From: a bacterium
GTDB lineage: Bacteria; UBA9089; UBA9088; JAGUXG01
Direction: 5' to 3'
Assembly: GCA_020061965.1 (NCBI GenBank)
Contig: JAGUXG010000113.1
Span: forward strand, 1-5,476
DNA length: 5,476 nt
Part shown: one piece after another, positions 1-5,458 of the stretch
Layout of the letters: each line of letters opens with the position of its first letter
Numbering within the stretch: the first letter of the stretch is position 1
Program-made: the position numbers and the translations under genes
The notes under the pieces: generated by a model
The model's input: only the letters and a program-made list of their open reading frames with translations
Database searches by the model: none
Told to the model about the DNA's origin: nothing

Positions 1-16
1 ATAAATTGGAGGGTGT

Positions 17-388
17 ATGGCAAGACTTGTAGGTATAGACTTACCCAAACAGAAACGAATAGAGACAGCTCTTACCTATATATATGGAATAGGTTTGAAG
101 ACAGCCCAGAAGATATTATCTGAAAGAGGGATAAACCCTGATATTAGAACAAAAGACCTGACTGAAGAGCAAATAACATCTATAAGAAAGTATCTTGAGA
201 ATAACTTAAAAGTAGAAGGCGATGTTCGCCGTGAGGTGGCAATGAACATCAAGCGTCTCATTGAGGTTGGTTCGTATAGGGGCCTACGACATAGGCGAGG
301 ACTTCCTGTTAGAGGTCAGCGAACTCATACCAATGCCAGGACAAGAAGGGGTCCAAAGAAAACTATAGGTGCAAAGAGGAAAAGTTAA
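17..388 (+). CDS. rpsM: 30S ribosomal protein S13
   Basis: Encodes S13 (123 aa), which sits in the head of the small subunit and contacts the P-site tRNA and bridges to the 50S subunit. The whole length follows the family: N-terminal 'MARLVGIDLP', the 'YIYGIG' helix-turn region (residues 21-26), 'VEGDVRREV' (66-74), then the strongly conserved basic tail 'YRGLRHRRGLPVRGQRT' and 'NARTRRGPKK' (87-115). Length is normal. The ATG is preceded by GGAGG at 8-12 with a 4-base gap, so the start is secure. It is the first gene visible of the alpha operon; infA and rpmJ commonly lie just upstream but are outside the window. In E. coli, S4 represses this operon by binding the leader before rpsM; only 16 bases of upstream sequence are visible here, so that cannot be judged. 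The stop codon shares its last base with the rpsK start. Confidence 0.98.
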   Translation: MARLVGIDLPKQKRIETALTYIYGIGLKTAQKILSERGINPDIRTKDLTEEQITSIRKYLENNLKVEGDVRREVAMNIKRLIEVGSYRGLRHRRGLPVRGQRTHTNARTRRGPKKTIGAKRKS

Positions 389-780
389 TGGCCAATAAAA
401 AAACAGAAACAAAAGCAAAGAAGAAGAAGACAGTAGAGTTTGCATTGGTTTTTATTCAATCAACATTTAATAATACAATCGTTACCATTTCTGATGAGAA
501 GGGTAACGCTTTTTGTTGGGCAAGTGCAGGCTCTGTGGGTTTTAAGGGAACAAAAAAAGGAACCCCTTTTGCAGCTCAAGTTGCCGCAGATACTGCAGCA
601 AAGAGGGCTATCTCTGAATTTGGAACAAAAACTGTTTCCATCTTTGTAAAGGGAGCAGGTTCTGGAAGAGAGTCAGCAGTTAGAGCTCTTCAAGCCGCAG
701 GATTAAATATCAGGGCAATTAAAGATATGACACCTATTCCGCATAATGGATGTAAACCAAGAAAAAGGAGAAGGGTGTAA
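388..780 (+). CDS. rpsK: 30S ribosomal protein S11
   Basis: Encodes S11 (130 aa), a platform protein of the small subunit near the mRNA exit and Shine-Dalgarno helix. Family signatures are clear: 'FIQSTFNNTIVTISDEKGN' (22-40), 'WASAGSVGFKGTKKGTPFAAQ' split over 44-64, 'VKGAGSGRESAVRAL' (87-101) and the terminal 'TPIPHNGCKPRKRRRV' (115-130). The N-terminus is a lysine-rich tail (residues 4-14), usual for the family. Small departures: 'VEFALVFIQ' where 'GIAHIQ'-like sequence is typical, and 'CKPRKRRRV' instead of 'CRPPKRRRV'. The ATG overlaps the rpsM stop by one base (TAATG), implying translational coupling; a purine-rich AGAGGAAAAG stretch at 375-384 can serve as ribosome-binding site. The gene is followed by an unusually long spacer before rpsD. 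Confidence 0.98.
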   Translation: MANKKTETKAKKKKTVEFALVFIQSTFNNTIVTISDEKGNAFCWASAGSVGFKGTKKGTPFAAQVAADTAAKRAISEFGTKTVSIFVKGAGSGRESAVRALQAAGLNIRAIKDMTPIPHNGCKPRKRRRV

Positions 781-784
781 AAAG

Positions 785-857
785 AAAATCAAAGATAAAA
801 AATTAAAAATAAAAGATCATTGTTTAAGATTTACCTTAATTTTTTATCTTTGATTTT
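785..857. repeat. Perfect 22-bp AT-rich inverted repeat in the rpsK-rpsD spacer
   Basis: The arm at 785-806 is the exact reverse complement of 836-857; its core reads AAAATCAAAGATAAAAAATT on the left. The loop is 29 bases. As RNA it would form a long but A/U-dominated stem followed by a further short T run (858-859). It fills most of the 112-bp gap between two genes that are usually close together, so it looks inserted. The arms, made of AAAATC, AAAGAT and AAAAAT-like units, resemble AT-rich palindromic intergenic repeats that are dispersed in some bacterial genomes (inference). It could act as a weak terminator, a processing site, or just be a tolerated miniature repeat. No second copy is present in the window. 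Confidence 0.85.
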
Positions 858-892
858 TTATGTGATTAACTGTAGTAATGGAGTAAATTACA

Positions 893-1486
893 ATGGGTAG
901 ATATTTAGAAGCAAAATGTAAAATATGCCGAAGAAATCAGGCAAAACTCTTTCTAAAAGGAGATAGATGTCTTTCTGTAAAATGTGGGTTTGAAAAGAGG
1001 GCATATCCACCAGGATTAAAGGGTCAGGATGCTCTTCGCAAGAAAGTTTCGGACTATGGCATTCAATTAAAGGAAAAACAGAAGCTGCGAAATATGTACG
1101 GGATATTTGAGACCCAGTTTAGAAACTATTTTAGAAAAGCAGAAACTATTCCTGGAATCACTGGAGAGAATTTCCTTTGCTTTCTTGAGAGGAGGCTTGA
1201 TAATGTTGTTTATAGAATAGGTTTAGCAAGTTCAAGAAATGGTGCAAGAGAGATTGTTGGACATGGCCATATTCTAATAAATGGCAAAAAGATGAATATT
1301 CCTTCATATCTCGTCAAGACAGGGGATATTATAGAAGCAAAAAGCAATTTTAAGATTAAAGAAGAAGGTCTTCCTGTTTGGATGGAAAAGATAGATAACA
1401 AGATACGAATAGTCAGGTTTCCAAAGATAAATGAGATGGCTACTACCATAAATGAAAATCTGATTGTTGCCTTTTATACAAGATAA
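893..1486 (+). CDS. rpsD: 30S ribosomal protein S4, zinc-binding form
   Basis: Encodes S4 (197 aa), a primary 16S rRNA binder that nucleates assembly of the 30S body and, in enteric bacteria, represses the alpha operon. Visible parts: the N-terminal 'MGRYLEAKCKIC' with four cysteines (C9, C12, C26, C31) in the zinc-knuckle arrangement known from Thermus S4; the assembly helix 'KLRNMYGIFETQFRNYFRKA' (64-83); the S4 RNA-binding domain from 'LERRLDNVVYRIGLASSR' (98-115) through 'GHILINGKKMNIPSYLVKTG' (125-144). The C-terminus 'NLIVAFYTR' replaces the common 'LIVEFYSK/R'. It is slightly shorter than the usual 200-209 aa. GGAG at 880-883 lies 9 bases before the ATG. The gene is set off from rpsK by the inverted repeat and from rpoA by a hairpin, so its expression could be partly uncoupled from its neighbours (inference). 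Confidence 0.98.
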   Translation: MGRYLEAKCKICRRNQAKLFLKGDRCLSVKCGFEKRAYPPGLKGQDALRKKVSDYGIQLKEKQKLRNMYGIFETQFRNYFRKAETIPGITGENFLCFLERRLDNVVYRIGLASSRNGAREIVGHGHILINGKKMNIPSYLVKTGDIIEAKSNFKIKEEGLPVWMEKIDNKIRIVRFPKINEMATTINENLIVAFYTR

Positions 1487-1507
1487 TTCTTGCTAAGCAA
1501 GAGTTAT
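1483..1507 (+). promoter_or_regulatory. Compact hairpin between rpsD stop and rpoA ribosome-binding site
   Basis: The bases 1483-1493 pair with 1497-1507 around a TAA loop (1494-1496), giving an 11-pair stem with a single G-U pair (1487/1503). The most GC-containing part is TCTTGC/GCAAGA next to the loop. The stem includes the rpsD stop codon (1484-1486) and ends two bases before the rpoA Shine-Dalgarno AAGGAGG (1510-1516). There is no T run after it, so it is not a standard intrinsic terminator. It could set mRNA stability or processing, or tune rpoA initiation as ribosomes leave rpsD. The structure is directly visible; the role is inferred. Confidence 0.6.
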
Positions 1508-1522
1508 ATAAGGAGGATATGA

Positions 1523-2545
1523 ATGCAAAAAAAGATGGTTTTAGGAAAGATTAAAAGATTAGAATGGGAAGAGTTGACTGAAACAAATGGAAAATTAGTT
1601 GTTGAACCATTCAAAAAAGGATTAGCTGTAACAGTCGGAAATAGCCTGAGGAGAATGTTACTCTCCTCTATAAAAGGTGCGGCTGTAACATCTATTAATG
1701 TCCAGGGTATTCTGCATGAGTTTACTTTTATTCCAGGGGCTGTTGAAGACATAATTGATATTATTTTGAATATAAAAGGGATTGTCTTCAGGTTTTTTGA
1801 TGAGACACCCAAAGTGGTCTATCTTGAAAAGAAAGAAGAAGGGGAGGTGAAAGCAAAGGATTTGGTCCTTCCCGCAGGTCTTACTATAGTCAACCCAGAA
1901 CATCATATTATGACTATATCCGAGATTAAAGATTCTGGTCTCAGAATGGAAATGGAGGTAGAAGTTGGAATTGGGTACTCACCTGCTGACGAAACTAAAA
2001 GAGAGAAGAAGATAGGCACGCTTCCAATCGATACATATTTTTCTCCTGTAGTAAGAGTAGGTTATGAGATAGAAGATGTCAGGGTTGGTCGGGTCACAGA
2101 TTACGAAAAGTTGATTCTTAAAATAAAGACAAATGGCTCCATAACCCCACAGGATGCAGTTGCTCAAGCAGCTTCTATTATTTCTGATTACATCTCGATA
2201 TTCATTAAACCAGAAGGATTTGTAGAAAAAGAGATAGAGGTAAAACCAGATGAAGGCAAGGAAAGATTAAAACAGTTGCTGAATACAAAGATAGATGAGT
2301 TAGAAATATCAGTCAGGGCAAACAACTGTTTGCATTTAACTGGAATAACAAAGATTGGAGAGCTTGTCCGCGTTTCTGAAGCAGAACTTCTAAAGATGAG
2401 AAACTTTGGAAGAAAGTCTCTTGTGGAGATAAAAGAAAAGTTGGCGATGTATAATCTTAGATTGGGAATGACGGATATTGAAAATCTTGTTGAAAAAGAG
2501 GAGCAATTAGCAGAAGAAGATAGAGAGGAGAAAGATGAGACATAG
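1523..2545 (+). CDS. rpoA: DNA-directed RNA polymerase subunit alpha
   Basis: Encodes the alpha subunit (340 aa), whose dimer scaffolds beta and beta' and whose C-terminal domain reads UP elements and activators. The N-terminal domain shows 'VTVGNSLRRMLLSSIKGAAV' (36-55), the dimer/assembly region, then 'GILHEFTFIPGAVED' (62-76) and 'LPIDTYFSPVVRVGYEIEDVR' spread over 167-187. The C-terminal domain (about 255-315) has 'SVRANNCL' and 'RNFGRKSLVEIKEKL'. R265, N268, C269, G296, K298, S299 and E302 fall at the same numbers as the DNA-contacting residues of E. coli alpha, so UP-element recognition is probably kept. The tail (320-340) is very acidic. AAGGAGG at 1510-1516 sits 6 bases before the ATG, favouring M1 over M5. 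The gene ends with TAG, inside the start of rplQ. Confidence 0.98.
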   Translation: MQKKMVLGKIKRLEWEELTETNGKLVVEPFKKGLAVTVGNSLRRMLLSSIKGAAVTSINVQGILHEFTFIPGAVEDIIDIILNIKGIVFRFFDETPKVVYLEKKEEGEVKAKDLVLPAGLTIVNPEHHIMTISEIKDSGLRMEMEVEVGIGYSPADETKREKKIGTLPIDTYFSPVVRVGYEIEDVRVGRVTDYEKLILKIKTNGSITPQDAVAQAASIISDYISIFIKPEGFVEKEIEVKPDEGKERLKQLLNTKIDELEISVRANNCLHLTGITKIGELVRVSEAELLKMRNFGRKSLVEIKEKLAMYNLRLGMTDIENLVEKEEQLAEEDREEKDET

Positions 2546-2933
2546 GAAGAAAAAACTGAAACTTAATCGAACAGCAGAGCATAGAAAAGCCCTTTTATTA
2601 AGTCTGGCGAAAGAAGTCTTTAAGCATGAAACGATAAAGACAACCCTGGCTAAGGCAAAAATGGCTAAAGGATTGATAGAGAAACTTATTTCATTAGCAA
2701 AAGTAAATAGCCTGGCTAACCATAGAAGGATCGGTTCGTTTATATCTGATAAAGAGATTGTGAAGAAATTAGAGAAAGAGATTGCCCCTATCTTCTCTGC
2801 CAGGCCAGGCGGATATACACAGATAATAAAACTTGGTCGTAGGCACGGAGATTCAGCAGAAATGGCCATAATAAAGCTCGTAAAAAGCCAGTTGCCTCAA
2901 AAAGAAGAGTCCTCATCATCAATCGGTAAGTAA
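2535..2933 (+). CDS. rplQ: 50S ribosomal protein L17
   Basis: Encodes L17 (132 aa), a bacteria-specific large-subunit protein near the polypeptide exit tunnel. Signatures: 'MRHRKKKLKLNRTAEHRKAL' (1-20), 'ETIKTTLAKAKMAKGLIEKLI' over 32-52, 'ARPGGYTQIIKLGRRHGDSAEM' over 89-110 and 'AIIKLV' (111-116). After that a short lysine/serine-rich tail of about 16 residues ends in 'SSSSIGK'. The ATG lies within the last codons of rpoA (11-bp overlap) with AGGAG at 2526-2530, a normal coupled arrangement for the end of the alpha operon. No clear intrinsic terminator follows immediately. Confidence 0.97.
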   Translation: MRHRKKKLKLNRTAEHRKALLLSLAKEVFKHETIKTTLAKAKMAKGLIEKLISLAKVNSLANHRRIGSFISDKEIVKKLEKEIAPIFSARPGGYTQIIKLGRRHGDSAEMAIIKLVKSQLPQKEESSSSIGK

Positions 2934-3133
2934 GCACGCCCAATAAAAACAACCTTTACGAAAAAATATCTGATAAAAGATGGAGTCCTTTATAAAGGAT
3001 TTAAGGAGGGACAGTCTTTCAAGGATTCAATAATCTTGCATCCATCTCCGCCTCTCACCCTTGACTCCTTGAACCATTTTTAATTTTACTTCAGATGAGT
3101 AAAGTGTTACAGAAAATAAAACCTTTATATTTG
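2934..3133 (+). other. Gap between rplQ and rsmE, no convincing gene
   Basis: About 200 bp with no supported gene. The rplQ frame stays open after its TAA for 49 codons, to a TAA at 3081-3083, and would encode a segment containing 'KDGVLYKGFKEGQSFKDS'. It has no start of its own and no family that I recognise. A strong Shine-Dalgarno-like TTAAGGAGGG (3001-3010) is not followed at a usable distance by ATG, GTG or TTG. Short pairings exist: the palindrome at 2986-2999, GATGGA (2979-2984) with TCCATC (3041-3046), and TTCAAGGA (3018-3025) with TCCTTGAA (3066-3073). The last is followed by an AT-rich CCATTTTTAATTTT stretch, which could be a poor terminator for the operon, but the 40-base loop makes that doubtful. 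No good promoter for rsmE was seen. Confidence 0.5.
2986..2999. repeat. 14-bp perfect palindrome after rplQ
   Basis: TCCTTTATAAAGGA reads the same on both strands. A dyad of this kind can be an operator half-site pair, or simply chance in AT-rich DNA. It lies 53 bases after the rplQ stop and just before the Shine-Dalgarno-like TTAAGGAGGG. No repeat copy was found elsewhere in the window. Confidence 0.4.
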
Positions 3134-3838
3134 ATGTCTATTCCCAGATTTTTTGTCAGTAAAGATGAGATTAAGGCAGACTCTGCAATAATCACTGATA
3201 CAAAAATATTAAAACATATTAAAGCTCTGAGGCTTCGACCCAAAGAGCGGATTTATATTTTGGATGGAGAATCAGAGTTCGAAGCAGAGATAGAGAGATG
3301 CTCAGCGGATTCTCTCCAAGCCCATATTCTCTCAAGTCGAAACATTCCTCGCCTGCCAGCAAATATCACCCTTTTTCAGGGGATTCCAAAGCATCCAAAG
3401 ATGGAAACGGTAATAGAAGCCTGTTGTTCTTATGGAATAACAGAGATTGTTCCACTCTTGTGTGAAAGGTCTGTGGCAAAAGGTATGAGGCTTGAAAGAT
3501 TACGCAAGGTTGCTTATTCCTCATCTGCTCTCTCTGGGAGGCTCACAAAAATCTCCGAGGTAACAAACCTCACCAGCCTCAAAAGACCAAAGGAAGACAC
3601 CCTTATACTTGTTGCCTGGGAAGAAGAGAAAAAAAGGAGGATACGGAACCTACTTCCTCTCTCAAAGCCGAATATCTGGATAGTCATTGGGCCTGAAGGT
3701 GGGCTTACAGATAAAGAAGTTGCTTATCTGGAAGGTTTGGGAGGAATTTCTATCTGCCTTTTTGAGACAATCTTCAAGACCGAATATGCAGGGCTTATCC
3801 TTATAACCGCTATCCTCTATGAACTTTCTGCAATATAA
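3134..3838 (+). CDS. rsmE: 16S rRNA (uracil-1498-N3)-methyltransferase, RsmE family, divergent
   Basis: Probable RsmE (234 aa), a SPOUT-class SAM-dependent methyltransferase that makes m3U1498 in 16S rRNA. Visible: N-terminal 'IPRFFVS' (3-9), 'ALRLRPKERIYILDGESEFE' (31-50, the PUA-like domain), 'ITLFQGIPKHPKME' (78-91), and 'IWIVIGPEGGLTDKEVAYLE' (181-200) with the SAM-binding GPEGG at 186-190. The last knot motif is 'LFETIFKTEYAG' (209-220), where the family normally has 'LG.RILRTETA'. The region usually 'ATELG' is 'ACCSYG' (96-101), and the usual 'EQSGR' is 'ALSGR' (132-136). The frame is intact, so a diverged but working enzyme is likely; altered specificity is possible. The start at 3134 was chosen because it places M two residues before PRFFV, as in the family. 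An ATG at 3095 would add 13 residues. Neither has a Shine-Dalgarno. Its end overlaps the convergent ribF. Confidence 0.85.
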   Translation: MSIPRFFVSKDEIKADSAIITDTKILKHIKALRLRPKERIYILDGESEFEAEIERCSADSLQAHILSSRNIPRLPANITLFQGIPKHPKMETVIEACCSYGITEIVPLLCERSVAKGMRLERLRKVAYSSSALSGRLTKISEVTNLTSLKRPKEDTLILVAWEEEKKRRIRNLLPLSKPNIWIVIGPEGGLTDKEVAYLEGLGGISICLFETIFKTEYAGLILITAILYELSAI

Positions 3839-4713
3839 TCTTTCCATCTTTCTATATCCTTCTTAATTTGGGCAGAGAGGGCAGATTTGGTGGAAAACTT
3901 TATTTCGCTCCGTATCCACTCTAAAAGTTGGATAGAGATGTTCTTTCCATAGAGGTCTTCGGAAAATTCGAAGATATGAACCTCAAAGAGAAGCAGGTCT
4001 TCGGAGAATGTAGGTCTTCTTCCGAGATTTCCTATTCCATTAAATTCTTTTCCATCTAAACCTACCTTCACGCCATAGACACCAAGTTTTGGAAGAAAGA
4101 TATCTGGCCAGGCCATATTTGCTGTTGCTACACCCATTCCCTTTCCCCTACCTGCACCTTTTATCACTTGAAAATCTACAGTGTATGGCCTTCCCAAAAG
4201 GATTTTTACCTCCTTCATCTCTCCGTCAGATAGGAGTTTTTTCACCCTGGAGCTACTCACCCGTTCATTTTCTAAGGCAACATCATCCAGACAGAAAGTC
4301 TCAAAATCATATTGGCAAGAGAGTTGACGAAGTAGCTGGACATTCCCTTCCTGGTCTTTTCCAAATCTATGGTCTGAACCTATCCATATCCCTTTCATAC
4401 CAAGTGTTTCTACAAGAATCTCTTTTATAAACCTTTCTGGCGGAAGAGATTTTATCTTATTGAAGTTCAAGATGACCATTATATCTATGCCAAGACTCTC
4501 AATAATCTCTTCCCTATCTTTTTCGGCAAGGATAAAGGTGGCTGACCTGGGATGTGGATGGAAAGTGAGAAGGATAGAAGGAATACCCTTTTTTCTGGCA
4601 TGCTCGCAAGTCTCTTTTATCAAGGCTTGATGGCCGATATGAATGCCGTCAAATATCCCTAAGGTAATGATGCTCTTTTCTATTCTCTCCGAAAGACCAT
4701 TCCATATCTTCAT
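3817..4713 (-). CDS. ribF: Bifunctional riboflavin kinase/FAD synthetase
   Basis: Makes FMN from riboflavin and FAD from FMN in the cytoplasm (298 aa). The N-terminal nucleotidyltransferase domain shows 'TLGIFDGIHIGHQALI' (17-32), 'TFHPHPR' (50-56), 'IWIGSDHRFGKDQEGN' (109-124) and 'RVSSSRVKKLLSDGEM' (151-166). The linker 'LLGRPY' (172-177) leads into the C-terminal kinase domain: 'GAGRGKGMGVATANM' (186-200), 'LPKLGVYGVKV' (207-217), 'GIGNLGRRPTF' (226-236) and 'FEVHIFEFSEDLYGKNISIQ' (243-262). The magnesium/ATP motif usually written PTAN is ATAN (196-199), keeping the key T and N. The stretch after FHPHPR looks about ten residues shorter than usual. The start 'MKIWNGL' fits the family, but no Shine-Dalgarno precedes it. 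It ends with TAG and overlaps rsmE by 22 bp tail to tail. The RNase J-like remnant lies just upstream in the same direction. Confidence 0.96.
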   Translation of the reverse strand: MKIWNGLSERIEKSIITLGIFDGIHIGHQALIKETCEHARKKGIPSILLTFHPHPRSATFILAEKDREEIIESLGIDIMVILNFNKIKSLPPERFIKEILVETLGMKGIWIGSDHRFGKDQEGNVQLLRQLSCQYDFETFCLDDVALENERVSSSRVKKLLSDGEMKEVKILLGRPYTVDFQVIKGAGRGKGMGVATANMAWPDIFLPKLGVYGVKVGLDGKEFNGIGNLGRRPTFSEDLLLFEVHIFEFSEDLYGKNISIQLLEWIRSEIKFSTKSALSAQIKKDIERWKDYIAESS

Positions 4714-4748
4714 TCAGCGTAATAATTCACAGTAAAGGCGCAAAGACT

Positions 4749-5458
4749 TTAAAGAAAATGATTCTTCTCTAAAAGTGTAACTGCCTTATATACCGAGAAG
4801 AAATCTTACTTTAAGGATTTTACGCAATTTCAATAACTCATAAAGACTCTCTTGTCTTTGAATCCAAGTTCCAGAGTAACTCATTGATAGACTTACCATA
4901 AGTAAACATTTAGAAAACACATCTGTCAAAGCCGAAGGTGCAGGCTCAAGGTTAGTTCCTTCACAAATAATGGTATCTGTCTTCTCAATCTATTTTTTTA
5001 AGATAGTAATCGCCTTTTTGGTAGGTAATTGACCTTTGTCCGGTGAAAAAATTTGTCCTCTAAAATCACCGGTATAAACCAATCTTTCATCTCCTTCCTG
5101 AATAAGATACATAAAAGAAGGAATTGTAGAATGGTCTATTTGAATGGCTTGAACATTGTTTATTTTGGTGGATGTATCCTTGAATTCAAGTGTCTTGGCC
5201 TTTATCCAGCAATAATTGTTTAGGATAGGAATAGACACTCCAGAAACTTTCTCCACCCAGCTCATCTGTCTTAAGCAATCCTACTCCACAATCAAGAAGA
5301 TACTTGCTCCCATTCTTGAATTGAACCAAGAAACAATTTCCCCCTATTTGCCGCTCTGGACCTAAACTTATAATTTGGATCTCAACTTTGGCAAATTTGC
5401 AAAACTTGAGCAAAATCTGCTGTTTTTCTCGACCAATAGTCTTAAGTTCAAATGTCAA
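4749..5458 (-). pseudogene. Decayed beta-CASP/metallo-beta-lactamase (RNase J-like) gene
   Basis: On the - strand, three recognisable pieces lie in the correct order. First, near 5284-5372, 'ISLGPERQIGGNCFLVQFKN' leads to 'KYLLDCGVGL', the opening strands of the metallo-beta-lactamase fold. Second, in another frame, about 5050-5150, come 'IQIDHSTIPSFMYLIQEGDE' and then 'RLVYTGDFRG', the motif after the active site in RNase J-like proteins. Third, after an in-frame TAG (4990-4992), 'DTIICEGTNLEPAPSALTDV' (about 4921-4980) and 'SLYELLKLRK' follow to a TAA (4786-4788). A one-base shift adds 'YKAVTLLEKNHF' to a stop at 4749-4751. The HxHxDH metal site that should lie between pieces one and two is absent, so a large internal piece is missing. 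The only start at the left edge is a TTG inside a repeat. The family produces RNA-processing exo/endonucleases; this copy cannot make one. The exact subfamily is uncertain. Confidence 0.85.

Noticed and set aside
2507..2869. 120-codon open frame on the - strand over rplQ
   Set aside because: It is an antisense shadow of the well-conserved rplQ gene, rich in hydrophobic residues as expected from reversed lysine codons.
2955..2977. Promoter for rsmE (TTTACG ... GATAAA)
   Set aside because: The spacing is 11 bases, too short for a sigma-70 type promoter.
3018..3086. Intrinsic terminator after rplQ (TTCAAGGA/TCCTTGAA followed by T-rich sequence)
   Set aside because: The stem is only 8 bp with a 40-base loop and the T run is interrupted, so it was described as a weak possibility, not called.
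4089..4430. 113-codon open frame on the + strand opposite ribF
   Set aside because: It is antisense to the conserved middle of RibF, its composition is proline/leucine/serine-rich as expected of a reverse reading, and it matches no family that I know.
5186..5458. Separate intact small protein of 90 residues
   Set aside because: Only its middle part (ISLGPERQIGGN to LLDCG) resembles a known fold, it starts at TTG inside a repeat, and its end reads out of frame over the next piece of the same broken gene.
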